From positions 1 to 64,000 of the forward strand of contig CAJQQE010000001.1 in the NCBI GenBank assembly GCA_905480395.1: a stretch of DNA of 64,000 bases. Direction: 5' to 3'. The notes beneath the pieces are model-generated. The model was given only the letters and a program-made list of their open reading frames with translations, was not told the origin of the DNA and did no database searches. Below, one piece after another: positions 31,933-41,122 of this stretch. This DNA comes from an uncultured Phycisphaerales bacterium. Lineage in GTDB: Bacteria; Planctomycetota; Phycisphaerae; Phycisphaerales; SM1A02. Made by a program: the position numbers and the translations under genes. Numbering within the stretch: the first letter of the stretch is position 1; the number at the start of each line of letters is the position of its first letter.

Positions 31933-33123
31933 TCAGCGGATGAGCCGTCGAAGCAGCTCCGGCGTTCGCGCCAACTCGTCGAGGGGCATCCACTCGTTGG
32001 GTTTGTGCGCGACGCCGATGTTGCCCGGACCAAAGACTACCGACTCGCACCCGAGCCCGGCTAATCGCCCCGCATCGGTACCGAAGTTCGCGCCATGCGA
32101 GCCATGGTCGTCGACCAGATTCGCGACCTCGGCGAGAAAGTCTGCGTTGGCGTCAATCGCATAACTCGGCGTGTTGTTGAGATCGATGACCAGACAATCG
32201 TGTTCAGACGCGATTGGAAGCGGACGGTCGAGATCTCCAGACATCATGGTGACGCCGACTCCCCGCCGTTCGATCGCCGATTGGATTCGAGTCAAGAATT
32301 CGCCCGCCGACTGACCCGGAAGCAGTCGGACTCCGACTCGAATCACGCATGAATCGGGCATCACGTTGATCGCCGATCCACCATCGATACCTGCGATTGT
32401 CAGAACCGGGAATGGCGTCTCGGGGAAGAGTTCGCTGGCGTCCAGTCGTTCTTCGACCATCGACTGTCGTAAGTCACGCAATCCCTCGAGCACGGGTATG
32501 GCTCGTTCGATCGCGTTCACGCCACGACTCGGAAAGCCGGTGTGACCGCCTCGGCCACCGATCACGATCGCCATCCCGAGATGCCCCTTGTGTCCGCGAA
32601 CGGGCTGAAGCGACGTCGGCTCGCCCACGACGGTCCGATGCGGCAGCGGACGGCCCCCCCACTGCGTCGCGAACTGGCCGGCGCCCACGGTTCCGATCTC
32701 TTCGTTGCACGTCAGCAGCAGCCCCAGCGGTGCTTCGAGCGAGCCGGCATTTGCCGACTCGCGCAGCAGGTTGATCGCAATGGCATCGAACCCTTTCATA
32801 TCACACGCGCCTCGACCGATCGCCCGATCATCCTCGACACGGAGCACAAACGGGTCCGCAGTCCACTCGGGTTCAGTCGCGGGAACCACATCGACATGAC
32901 CGCACAACAGTAGACCCGCACCGTCGCCATTGGACGGCGGCCCAGTCTCGAACCAGAGGTTCTCTTGGTCGCCGCCACAATCGAATCGCTCGACCCGAAT
33001 CTTCGGATGATCGAGGTACTCGCACACGAAATCGCCCAAGGGCCGCGTCGGACGTTTGGTGGCACTGGTGGTATCGAAAGAGACCAACCGGGCAAGAAGA
33101 TCGAGGTCGCTGAGAATGGCCAT
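31933..33123 (-). CDS. argE: Acetylornithine deacetylase
   Basis: 396 residues of the M20 metallopeptidase family. Metal-site motifs are CGHVDVVP, GRGACDMKG (bridging Asp), CNEEIGTVGA (catalytic Glu and ligand Glu) and a late VAHKPNEWMP (ligand His). The GHTGFPSRGVNAIE region is the dimerisation lid with its conserved His. This combination fits ArgE, which removes acetyl from N-acetylornithine in arginine synthesis, though succinyl-diaminopimelate desuccinylase or other M20 deacylases are close relatives. It is the last gene of a minus-strand run after the S33 hydrolase and trmB. TAGGCT six bases before the ATG suggests its own leaderless transcript. Confidence 0.85.
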   Translation of the reverse strand: MAILSDLDLLARLVSFDTTSATKRPTRPLGDFVCEYLDHPKIRVERFDCGGDQENLWFETGPPSNGDGAGLLLCGHVDVVPATEPEWTADPFVLRVEDDRAIGRGACDMKGFDAIAINLLRESANAGSLEAPLGLLLTCNEEIGTVGAGQFATQWGGRPLPHRTVVGEPTSLQPVRGHKGHLGMAIVIGGRGGHTGFPSRGVNAIERAIPVLEGLRDLRQSMVEERLDASELFPETPFPVLTIAGIDGGSAINVMPDSCVIRVGVRLLPGQSAGEFLTRIQSAIERRGVGVTMMSGDLDRPLPIASEHDCLVIDLNNTPSYAIDANADFLAEVANLVDDHGSHGANFGTDAGRLAGLGCESVVFGPGNIGVAHKPNEWMPLDELARTPELLRRLIR

Positions 33124-33129
33124 GCCACC

Positions 33130-33135
33130 AGCCTA
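33130..33135 (-). promoter_or_regulatory. Probable -10 element of argE, leaderless layout
   Basis: The minus strand reads TAGGCT, six bases, then the argE ATG at 33123. No strong -35 is seen. Confidence 0.35.
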
Positions 33136-33173
33136 GCGATCAACCAAGATCGAAGCCCCGATACACGGCAGAT

Positions 33174-33827
33174 TCAACGCTTCCGCAAGGTCATGGAATG
33201 GAAGGGCCGCCCCTCCCGCTTGAACTTCCGCTCGAAGTTGGTGCCGACGACCTCGCCATCCTTGGCCGATTCAGGCGACTCAAACTCGCCTCGATCGAAG
33301 AGTTCCGGATGCCGCTTCGCATGGTCTTCGTACCAAGACCAAAGATCGTCGTGGTCGGTGACCAATCGGAGTTCGCCGCCAGGGGCGATCACGCGATGAA
33401 ACGCCCGCATCGTGGCGTCCTGAACCACGCGACGCTTGTGATGACGCGACTTGGGCCAAGGATCACTGAAGTAAAGGTGCACGACATTGCAGATCTCGTC
33501 GGGAAGCCGATGACGGACGATCTCAGACGCATCGTCGTGAAGCACTCGGACGTTCTTCATGGCATGGCGTCGAACACGATCCGCGGCGTACCGAAAAAAC
33601 TCGCCCGCCCATTCAATCCCGAGGTGGTTGGTTTCTGGCTGCAGGACGGACTGTTGCACGAGGAAGGTCCCCTTGCCAGAACCGATCTCGAGTTCGAAGC
33701 GACGTTCCGGCGATTCGAACAGCCCTCGAGGATCCCACGGCCCCGCCTCGAACGGAGGCAGGTCCTCGCGATCAAGTCCGTATCCATCAAAATCGAGTTC
33801 TCGACCACGACTGAGACCGAACGACAT
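33174..33827 (-). CDS. trmB: tRNA (guanine-N7-)-methyltransferase
   Basis: 217 residues. The SAM-binding motif is ELEIGSGKGTFL, followed by HLGIEW, and the family signature YFSDPWPKSRHHKRRVV with the catalytic Asp. The enzyme methylates N7 of G46 in the variable loop of tRNAs. ATG 33827 has GGGAG 6 bases upstream. The C-terminal sequence TNFERKFKREGRPFHSM is typical. It lies 29 bases after the end of the S33 hydrolase gene and 50 bases before argE, all on the minus strand. Confidence 0.94.
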   Translation of the reverse strand: MSFGLSRGRELDFDGYGLDREDLPPFEAGPWDPRGLFESPERRFELEIGSGKGTFLVQQSVLQPETNHLGIEWAGEFFRYAADRVRRHAMKNVRVLHDDASEIVRHRLPDEICNVVHLYFSDPWPKSRHHKRRVVQDATMRAFHRVIAPGGELRLVTDHDDLWSWYEDHAKRHPELFDRGEFESPESAKDGEVVGTNFERKFKREGRPFHSMTLRKR

Positions 33828-33856
33828 GTTTCACTCCCAAGTAAAAAACAACTGAG

Positions 33857-35704
33857 TCATGGATCCTGCGGCGCCCCGCCAGATGGAATGCGCTGAATGA
33901 ACTTCGCGATCCGAGCCATGGGCGCTTCATCCATCGTGATTTCGATGATCGCATATTCGTCGATCGATCCGGTCGTCGCCGGTTGGAGGAGATGATTGAG
34001 GCCTTCAAACCGTGCGATCTCGACCCGCCCGCCACCCGCCTTGACGGCCGCCTCGATCGCGGGGAGATTCTGCTCATGCCAGACCTGGACATCCAGCGTC
34101 CCGTTGATGGCGAGGATCGGAACCTTGATCCGCTCGAAGGCTCGCGACGGGTCGAATCGGATGAACTCGAGCATCCATGGCGACGTCAACTGCTCGAAAG
34201 ACTGCTGCTCCAGTAGACGAACCGTCTCCACATCGGGCGAGATCCCATTGAGCTCGAACTGGGCTTCTTGCAGGGACCGGACCCACGTCATCACCTCGGT
34301 CTCGTTGATTGGTTCAGATCTGACCGATTCAATGAGCTGAGCCTGAGCCTCCAAGACGGCCGCCATTCCGGCCTCTTCGATGCCCGCCGCGAGCATGATC
34401 TGCTTCATCTGTTCCTTGAGAAGCTCGCCACCGTCGACGCCGGTGCCCGCGATTGAGATCACAAACGCCGGTGCGGCTCCCGGATAACCCGGCGCCATCC
34501 CGGCCCCCACCATGGCCGCCACGATTCCACCTTCGCTATGTCCGGCCACACCGCAACGGCTCGAATCGATGCCAGACTGTGTCTTCAAGAAGGTCAGCGC
34601 CGCCGCGGCATCGTCGGCAAAGTCACTCGTGGTCGCGGTCGCGAAGTCGCCACTGCTGGCCGCGAACCCACGGTCGTCGTAGCGAATCGTCGCAATCCCG
34701 CGACGTGCGAGCCGGTCTGCCAACACCAAGAAGGGCTTGTGCCCCATGAGTTCCTCGTCACGATTCTGAGGCCCACTCCCGGTCGCCAACACTGTCGCAG
34801 GCGCCAAGGCGTTCGTGGAGACCGTGGGTACGAAGATCGTCCCGGCCAGTTCATGGCCCCCACGGGTCGGAATCACCACGTCGCGAACTTCATAGGGAAA
34901 CGGCGGGCGTGGATTCTGCGGCCGATCTTGAACGATGGCGGCGCCGAGCTCGACGCGCTCGAAAGAGGTCTCCAACTCAAGTGGGCCTTGAAGGAAGGTC
35001 CCGCGATACGTATCCCCCTCGGGGGTCAGCAACAGGGTCGCGGATCCCGGGATGGGCAGCCGCCACGCCGTGGCACCTTCTACTTCCGTTTCTGCAGGAA
35101 ACATCTTCAAGGCACGCACGCCTTGGGCGGGAATGTCGATGATCGCCGTGGCCTGCCCCTCGCGCTCCGCCAGCACAATCGTGATCCCCAAGAGGTTTCC
35201 GGCGGGAAGGGACACTTTGCCATCGTGCTGAACAGCGCCAGGCGTGGCCCGGACGTCGGGCCGCCGCTGGAGATCAAATTCGACTGGCGGCAGTGCCGTC
35301 AGAGACACCGGCCCTTTGATGAATCGAAATCCCCCGCGCGGTGGTTCGCCCGACCGAAGTTCCACTCGCCCAGTGATCCCCGTCGCCGACATCTCAAAGA
35401 CGAGGGCATCCCCTTCGACGCTGATCTTCTCCGCGGGTCGATCAAAGAGACCGAGATTCGGGACGGTGATCATCACCTCCGGCGGCGATTCCTGATCTCC
35501 AGACGGAAGAACATCCAGCTGCAAGAAGATGTCGCCCTCCGGGACGGGCATCGAGCAGGACCACGCACCTGTGAGATCATCGAGGAGATCGTCGAGGAGA
35601 TCGGCGCCGGCCGTCGCCACGGGCTGGATCAAGACCCCGAGCACAACGATCAGCCCGAAAGCGACCTGATCGACGCCGCGCCTGAAACATGAAAGCTGAA
35701 ACAT
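33857..35704 (-). CDS. Exported alpha/beta hydrolase (serine aminopeptidase S33-like)
   Basis: 615 residues. A signal peptide (VAFGLIVVLGVLIQPVATAGA) precedes a beta-rich N-terminal part of about 250 residues. The hydrolase domain begins near VVIPTRGGHELAGTIFVP and has ATGSGPQNRDEE (oxyanion region), YDDRGFAASSGD, the nucleophile elbow GVAGHSEGGIV, the acid in INGTLDVQVW and the catalytic His in FEGLNHLLQ. This is the form of broad S33-like hydrolases often annotated as acyl esterases. The substrate is unknown. GGAGG lies 9 bases before ATG 35704. trmB follows 29 bases downstream. Confidence 0.9.
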   Translation of the reverse strand: MFQLSCFRRGVDQVAFGLIVVLGVLIQPVATAGADLLDDLLDDLTGAWSCSMPVPEGDIFLQLDVLPSGDQESPPEVMITVPNLGLFDRPAEKISVEGDALVFEMSATGITGRVELRSGEPPRGGFRFIKGPVSLTALPPVEFDLQRRPDVRATPGAVQHDGKVSLPAGNLLGITIVLAEREGQATAIIDIPAQGVRALKMFPAETEVEGATAWRLPIPGSATLLLTPEGDTYRGTFLQGPLELETSFERVELGAAIVQDRPQNPRPPFPYEVRDVVIPTRGGHELAGTIFVPTVSTNALAPATVLATGSGPQNRDEELMGHKPFLVLADRLARRGIATIRYDDRGFAASSGDFATATTSDFADDAAAALTFLKTQSGIDSSRCGVAGHSEGGIVAAMVGAGMAPGYPGAAPAFVISIAGTGVDGGELLKEQMKQIMLAAGIEEAGMAAVLEAQAQLIESVRSEPINETEVMTWVRSLQEAQFELNGISPDVETVRLLEQQSFEQLTSPWMLEFIRFDPSRAFERIKVPILAINGTLDVQVWHEQNLPAIEAAVKAGGGRVEIARFEGLNHLLQPATTGSIDEYAIIEITMDEAPMARIAKFIQRIPSGGAPQDP

Positions 35705-35868
35705 GGGGAGGGACCTCCTTGAGTGTTCCGCGAGACCTCAAGTTCGGCAACCGCTCGAACCGCCGCCTGCGGTGTTTCGGATCATCCTCGAAATTCAGTC
35801 GATCCTCGACACGCGGCCCTGCCGGCGTGGAAGGTCGCCACCATTCGGCTCACCGAGCGGATCGCCAC

Positions 35869-36312
35869 TCAACCGTCATCGTCCGTCGACGAATCCGTCG
35901 GCAACGCCGTGACCGCATCACCGGGACGTGCCCAGTCGATCCTCGCCCCGGTCTTCCAGAGCGCCTCGATGTCGTAGTAGAAGCGTTGTTCGGGCTCGAA
36001 GATATGCACCACGGTATCGACGAAATCAACGACCACCCACGTACCGCCCGAATCACGATTCGTGCGGTACGGTGGATCGCCACTCTCCTTGCCGATGTCC
36101 TCCAGCGCCTGCGCGACGGACTTCATCTGCCGACCACTGGTGCCGCTGGCAACCACGATGTAGTCAGAGACTTGGCTCAATCCGCGGACATCAAGCACGC
36201 GGACGTCCGAGCATTTCATATCGGAACAGGTCCGGGCGCACTCGATGGTGAACGCCCGGACCTTTTCCGGATCACTGTTGGATCTAGTTCGACTCAATGG
36301 ATCAAAGACCAA
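35869..36312 (-). CDS. rsfS: Ribosomal silencing factor RsfS
   Basis: 147 residues. The Iojap/RsfS core is clear: [36 protein letters not shown]-like helix, and [28 protein letters not shown]. RsfS binds uL14 and stops the 50S subunit joining the 30S during starvation. The start is a TTG at 36312 or another TTG at 36297; there is no ATG before the core. It overlaps the end of hppA by 11 bases on the same strand, so the two are probably one transcript. The tail is acidic. With hpf it is the second ribosome-dormancy factor in the window. Confidence 0.93.
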   Translation of the reverse strand: MVFDPLSRTRSNSDPEKVRAFTIECARTCSDMKCSDVRVLDVRGLSQVSDYIVVASGTSGRQMKSVAQALEDIGKESGDPPYRTNRDSGGTWVVVDFVDTVVHIFEPEQRFYYDIEALWKTGARIDWARPGDAVTALPTDSSTDDDG

Positions 36313-38866
36313 TCAGGTCGGAGATGTTCGGCCCGACCTTCACAATGAGGGCCGCGAACACGACCGAAACGACACTGACCAACTTGATGAGGATGTTCAA
36401 CGCAGGTCCTGAGGTGTCCTTGAAGGGATCGCCGACGGTATCGCCGACCACACCCGCCTTGTGAGCGTCCGAACCCTTGCCACCAAACTTGCCGGTCTCG
36501 ATGTACTTCTTGGCGTTATCCCAAGCACCACCAGCATTGGCCATGAAGATGGCGACCGCGAAGCCGCAGACCAGCGTTCCGGCGAGCAGACCCATGACCC
36601 CGGCAACGCCGAGGATAAGACCGACCACGATTGGAACTGCCACTGCCATGAGGGAGGGAATGACCATCTCCTTCTGAGCCGACGCCGTGGAAATACCGAC
36701 GCATGATGCGTAGTCAGGATATTCCTTCCCGTCGACTTCGATCTGGTAGGGCCACTTGAGTGGATCGGCGATGTCTTCATCGCTCATACCGTTCTTCTTG
36801 AATCCACCCTTCATGATTGCGAACTGCCGGCGGCACTCGTCGATCATCGCAAAGGCCGCACGACCAACCGCATTCATGGTCATCGCACAGAAGAGGAAGA
36901 CCAGCATCACACCGAGGAAGAGCCCAGCAAGCACCTTCGGGTTCATGATCGTGACGTCGTAGAACTGAAGTAGTTGGGGAATGGTTGCCCGAGTCGTCGG
37001 AACGATCTCGAAGAAGTATTGCTTGTTGTCGACATCCATCGAGAAGAACGTGCCGTCACCCATGGCCTTGGCATTCTTCATGTTCCAATTCTCATTGTTG
37101 AAGCCGTCGTAGATCTTGTTGCCATCCCGTGAGGCGAGCAGCAGGGCACCGATCGGCGCGGTGTTCTCTGCCGAAGGATCGCCGTCGATCGCGAAGACAC
37201 CGTGGCCTTCATAGACGAAGGTCTCCGACTGCACCTGCTCCGGCGTGGAATTCACGTTACCGAGCTGGGTCTTCACGGTGATCACGTAGGCCGCGAGCAG
37301 GGCGAGGGCCGTGAGGGCCGCCGAACCGATCGCGAAACCCTTGCCGGTCGCCGCGGTGGTGTTCCCGAGCGAGTCGAGCATGTCGGTTCGCTCGCGGACA
37401 TAGGCTTCCTGGTGGGTCATTTCGGCGTTGCCGCCCGCGTTATCCGCGATCGGACCGTACGCATCGGTCGCCAGCGTGATACCCAGCGTCGAGAGCATGC
37501 CGACGGCGGCGATGCCGACCCCGAGCACACCCAACAGGAATGTGTCGCCACCGCCGGCGGCGACGAACGAGACGAGGATGGCGATCACCACGGTGATCAG
37601 CGGGATCCACGTTGACTTCATGCCTTCAGCGATACCCGCGATAATCACGGTGGCAGCACCCATCTGGGACTGCTCGGCGATTCGCTGCGTGGGAGCGTGC
37701 TCATAGGACGTGTAACGCTCGGTACCCCAAGCAATGACCAGCCCGGAGATCAGACCGACCACGATGGCAATCCAGAGACGCCACCAGACGATTCCAGCCA
37801 AGGCCATTTCTTCGCTGCCGAGTGCAAACCAAAGCAAGCCAGCCGAACCGAGAACGATGAGGGCAGAACTCGCCCAGACACCACCGTGAAGGCTCTTCAA
37901 GAGTTGAGCCAGCGTGGCGTCTTCCTTCGTGCGAACCACGAAAATGGCAAGGATTGAAGCCAGAATGCCGAGGCCCGCAAGTGCGGGCGGGACGGTGACC
38001 AGGCGAAGCGCGTTGGCGTCACCAAGTGCAAGCTGGACCGAGGCGGCCGCGGCGAGTGCCATGGCTGCGAGGACCGATCCGTAGTACGACTCGTAGAGGT
38101 CGGCACCCATGCCGGCAACGTCACCGACGTTATCACCGACGTTATCTGCGATCGTCGCAGGATTTCGAGCGTCGTCTTCGGGGATACCAGCTTCAACCTT
38201 GCCGACAAGGTCGGCACCGACATCCGCCGCCTTGGTGAAGATGCCGCCACCAACTCGAGCGAACAACGCTTGAAGCGATGCACCCATGGCGAAACTCAGG
38301 GTGATGGTGGTGATGTCGACGAGGCCACCGGCGAACGAATCACCGAGGACGACGTAGAAGACGAAGAACCAGAGTGAGATATCCAAGAGGGCGAAGCCGG
38401 TAACGCAGAGACCCATGACGGCACCGGCCCGGAAGGCCACGGTGAGCCCCTTGTTCAACGACTCCTTCGCCGCGGCAGTGGTTCGGGCCGAGGCATTGGT
38501 CGCCGTCTTCATGCCGAAGAACCCGCACAAGCCGGAGAGGAGACCAGCCACGGCAACGCCGCCAACCGTCCAGAAGGCCTGCAGGCCACCCGCGGCCATC
38601 AATGCCAGGAGAACCAAAAGTGCGACGAACACGCCGGTCACGATCCGATTCTGTCGGCCCAGATAGGCACCCGCGCCGTCTCGAACCGCCTTGGCGATCC
38701 TGATCATCTCAGGGTCGCCTTCGGAATGGCTCATCACTGAGCGATAAAAGAAGTACGCCGCGACGAGGGCGATCAACGCACCAATGGGCGCGAGGAACCA
38801 GGCGGGGGCTTCCGTGATGCTCGCCAACTCCGCGAGGGTGAATTGATTCTGAATCAGCATATTCAT
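36302..38866 (-). CDS. hppA: Membrane-bound ion-translocating pyrophosphatase
   Basis: 854 residues, about sixteen membrane helices. Substrate-site motifs: [18 protein letters not shown] and [23 protein letters not shown] and [14 protein letters not shown]. The enzyme splits pyrophosphate and pumps H+ or Na+. The residue after GNTT in [10 protein letters not shown] is Ala, the mark of K+-dependent enzymes (K+-independent ones have Lys). The protein is longer than the usual 670-770 residues owing to an insert of about 100 residues at the outside face (coded by 36950-37262) and a smaller one near [13 protein letters not shown]+ versus Na+ cannot be settled here. The start ATG 38866 has AAGGA upstream at 11 bases. 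rsfS follows with overlap. Confidence 0.95.
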   Translation of the reverse strand: MNMLIQNQFTLAELASITEAPAWFLAPIGALIALVAAYFFYRSVMSHSEGDPEMIRIAKAVRDGAGAYLGRQNRIVTGVFVALLVLLALMAAGGLQAFWTVGGVAVAGLLSGLCGFFGMKTATNASARTTAAAKESLNKGLTVAFRAGAVMGLCVTGFALLDISLWFFVFYVVLGDSFAGGLVDITTITLSFAMGASLQALFARVGGGIFTKAADVGADLVGKVEAGIPEDDARNPATIADNVGDNVGDVAGMGADLYESYYGSVLAAMALAAAASVQLALGDANALRLVTVPPALAGLGILASILAIFVVRTKEDATLAQLLKSLHGGVWASSALIVLGSAGLLWFALGSEEMALAGIVWWRLWIAIVVGLISGLVIAWGTERYTSYEHAPTQRIAEQSQMGAATVIIAGIAEGMKSTWIPLITVVIAILVSFVAAGGGDTFLLGVLGVGIAAVGMLSTLGITLATDAYGPIADNAGGNAEMTHQEAYVRERTDMLDSLGNTTAATGKGFAIGSAALTALALLAAYVITVKTQLGNVNSTPEQVQSETFVYEGHGVFAIDGDPSAENTAPIGALLLASRDGNKIYDGFNNENWNMKNAKAMGDGTFFSMDVDNKQYFFEIVPTTRATIPQLLQFYDVTIMNPKVLAGLFLGVMLVFLFCAMTMNAVGRAAFAMIDECRRQFAIMKGGFKKNGMSDEDIADPLKWPYQIEVDGKEYPDYASCVGISTASAQKEMVIPSLMAVAVPIVVGLILGVAGVMGLLAGTLVCGFAVAIFMANAGGAWDNAKKYIETGKFGGKGSDAHKAGVVGDTVGDPFKDTSGPALNILIKLVSVVSVVFAALIVKVGPNISDLIGL

Positions 38867-39151
38867 CTGGGCGAAGGTCCTTGAGTGATCACCGCTCGAT
38901 GCGAGAGGTGTAGTTCAGGGCGGATGGTCGTTCGACCCTCCACATGTGATCGTGTTGCCTTTATTGAATCGATCATTGTCGAGGCCGACCCGTGTCAGCC
39001 TCTGGGAACAGATCAGAAAAGCAACATCCAGCACCGCCGCGAACACGGCAGCCAATCCCGCCAACCTTGCGGAAGGAACGGGGGTACTTCGGGGTACTCA
39101 TCGGCCATGCGACCTCTTGGTCACCAATCGCCGACGATTTCCTCCGTTAAA

Positions 39152-39349
39152 TTAGCGGATGGGCATATCCACGCGAGCCACTCGAGCGACCCGCTTGCGG
39201 GCCTCTCGTCGGTTCCGTTCGGAGGGCTTCTCGAAGTATTGACGCTTCTTCACGTCCTTCGTGAGGCCTTCCTTTTCGCAGAGCTTCTTGAAACGACGGA
39301 GCATTTGCTCCGCACTCTCGCCACCGCGAGCCTTGATTCGAATCGCCAT
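39152..39349 (-). CDS. rpsU: 30S ribosomal protein S21
   Basis: 65 residues from ATG 39349: MAIRIKARGGESAEQMLR then FKKLCEKEGLTKDVKKRQYFEKPSERNRREA in pieces typical of bS21, with a basic tail ending DMPIR. S21 sits on the 30S platform near the anti-Shine-Dalgarno sequence. The frame remains open upstream to 39733 but only this part is conserved. It is the first gene of the minus-strand run before hppA, 285 bases away. A promoter with good -35/-10 spacing lies at 39404-39432. Confidence 0.95.
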   Translation of the reverse strand: MAIRIKARGGESAEQMLRRFKKLCEKEGLTKDVKKRQYFEKPSERNRREARKRVARVARVDMPIR

Positions 39350-39697
39350 AACCGTCACTGCTCCGAGACCGCGAACCGCGGCATTTCTTGTGAGAAACGT
39401 CTCATTACACCTAATCCATGGTTTGACCGCAAGGGCTTGGAGCATGCGAAACCCAAGGAAGGCGGGATCAAGCCATCCGATATCCCGAATCTGAGGCCCC
39501 GAACACCCGCTGCCACATCGCCCGCACCACGGCCGTCTCGGGACGTAAACCACTGCCCAGCATAGACTTGTCGCCCCAATCGCATTGCTGTCGCCATTTC
39601 TATTGGGCCGACTCTGGAATTCCTGAGTTCGAATGACTTTTCCAACCGAATCCAAGACTAATCTGGCGACTCCTTTCCGCTCCCACGGATCCTGCCC
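39350..39697. other. 348-base divergent intergenic region
   Basis: Lies between rpsU (minus) and the YacP-type gene (plus). It holds the rpsU promoter and a TAATCT near 39660 that may serve the plus-strand gene. The open frames crossing it have no recognisable product. I see no RNA gene in it. Confidence 0.5.
39404..39432 (-). promoter_or_regulatory. rpsU promoter candidate with -35 and -10
   Basis: On the minus strand TTGCGG (39432-39427), a 17-base spacer, then TGTAAT (39409-39404). The leader to ATG 39349 would be about 48 bases. This is the best two-box match in the window. Confidence 0.45.
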
Positions 39698-40456
39698 TTG
39701 CCCACCCTGGTCGATGCCTACAACGTGCTCCATGTCGTCGGTGTCCTTCCCCCCGAACTCGCGGGGATCGACCTCGAGGAGCTTGCCGCGTTGTTAGAAG
39801 GGAGCCGATTTGGTCGAGAGGAAGTTCTCCTGATCTGTGACGGAATCCCAAAGCCCAATCAGGTGGAGGATGGCAGACGGGTCCACGTTCGCTTCGCCGG
39901 TGCCGGAACGACCGCCGACGAGCTGATTATTCGGTTGGTTCGACGGTCTTCGGCCCCTCGACGACTGACCGTCGTCACCAGTGATCGGGAAATCGCCCAG
40001 CATGCCAGGCGCCGCCGCGCGAAGGTCCTCAGCTCAGAAGCTTTTCTCGCATCACTGGTCGAGGATCACGCTGCGAAGCCCCGGGCCGACCGACGCTCGC
40101 CACGTCGACCGACTGGAATTCACCCGGCCGACCGGCGCCAAGTCGAGCAGTGGCTCCGGCTTTTCAACGTCGAGGAGGATCTACTCGACCTCGAGTCCCT
40201 CGCACCGAAGCCCTCCCCATCGCCCACGGACGAAACACCACCACGCGAGGATCCGGCTGCTCCGCCCGTCAAACCGCCGACGAGATCATCAAACCCGCTT
40301 CTCAATGCCGGCCATCTCGACGACATTCGCCTCGAGGACGTCGAGAAGATCAACATGTCCGATCTGCTTGATGAGACCGGCCGACTCCGACGAGAACCAG
40401 CCGACGAAAAGATCTCTGACCCTGACCCTGACCCCGGACCGGCTGATCAGCCATGA
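39698..40456 (+). CDS. YacP-type NYN-domain RNase-like protein
   Basis: 252 residues from a TTG at 39698. The NYN (PIN-like) domain covers about residues 1-130: LVDAYNVLH with the first acidic residue, LLICDGIP, TADELIIRLV and LTVVTSDREIAQHAR, a full set of metal-binding acids. YacP/Rae1 proteins cleave mRNA on the ribosome in Bacillus. The second half is a Pro/Asp-rich linker with two short helical motifs (HPADRRQVEQWLRLF; LEDVEKINMSDLLDE). It overlaps pdxH by four bases (ATGA), so the two are translationally coupled. Confidence 0.85.
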   Translation: MPTLVDAYNVLHVVGVLPPELAGIDLEELAALLEGSRFGREEVLLICDGIPKPNQVEDGRRVHVRFAGAGTTADELIIRLVRRSSAPRRLTVVTSDREIAQHARRRRAKVLSSEAFLASLVEDHAAKPRADRRSPRRPTGIHPADRRQVEQWLRLFNVEEDLLDLESLAPKPSPSPTDETPPREDPAAPPVKPPTRSSNPLLNAGHLDDIRLEDVEKINMSDLLDETGRLRREPADEKISDPDPDPGPADQP

Positions 40457-41088
40457 TGCCACGCCAACCCGATGAGAACCCATCTATGAATTTCGACCAT
40501 CCCCCCGCTGATCCATTCGCCGTCTTTGAGGACTGGTTCCGTCACGCCGAATCTCACGCTGGTCTCCCGAATCCGAACGCGATGACCATTGCCACCGCGA
40601 ATGACCAAGGCCGACCCACCGCCCGCATCGTGCTCCTGAAACAGTTCGACGCCCGCGGTTTTGTCTTCTTTACGAACCGGCAAAGCCGAAAAGCCGAAGA
40701 TCTCGCTTTAAACCCGGCGGCCTCCCTGCTCTTCCACTGGGACAGCCTCGATCGGCAGGTGCGAATCGAAGGGATCACCGAGCCAACTTCGGACGCCGAG
40801 AGCGATGCATATTTCAATAGCCGCGCCCTCGAGAGCCGGCTGAACGCGATTGCGAGTGATCAATCACGCCCGATTGAAAGTCGCGCCGCGCTCGAAGCTC
40901 GCCGCGCGGACGTGGATGCCGCCCATGCCGACGGTCAAACTCCGAACCGGCCGCCGCATTGGGGTGGCTACCGATTGATCCCATCGCGATTCGAATTCTG
41001 GGGTGGACATCCACATCGCCTGCATGATCGAGTGATCTACCTCGCCGACAATCATGGCGGTTGGACCACCACCCGGCTCATGCCCTAA
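40453..41088 (+). CDS. pdxH: Pyridoxamine 5'-phosphate oxidase
   Basis: 211 residues of the PdxH flavoprotein family, which oxidises pyridoxamine or pyridoxine phosphate to pyridoxal phosphate. Motifs: NAMTIATANDQGRPTARIVLLKQ (FMN binding), GFVFFTNRQSRKAEDL, WDSLDRQVRIEG, WGGYRLIPSRFEFWGG and the RLHDRVIY substrate motif. The ending WTTTRLMP replaces the usual RLAP. The first ATG at 40453 overlaps the upstream stop; ATG 40486 (MNFDHPP) is an alternative. It converges on dnaE, 34 bases away. Confidence 0.93.
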   Translation: MMPRQPDENPSMNFDHPPADPFAVFEDWFRHAESHAGLPNPNAMTIATANDQGRPTARIVLLKQFDARGFVFFTNRQSRKAEDLALNPAASLLFHWDSLDRQVRIEGITEPTSDAESDAYFNSRALESRLNAIASDQSRPIESRAALEARRADVDAAHADGQTPNRPPHWGGYRLIPSRFEFWGGHPHRLHDRVIYLADNHGGWTTTRLMP

Positions 41089-41122
41089 TCTTGAGCAGAC
41101 ACCAGAAAAGGTAGATCGACGT

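Noticed and set aside
34538-35692. A 384-codon open frame opposite the S33 hydrolase
   Set aside because: Same reason: the minus strand has signal peptide, GHSEGG motif and ribosome site, whereas this frame has none of these.
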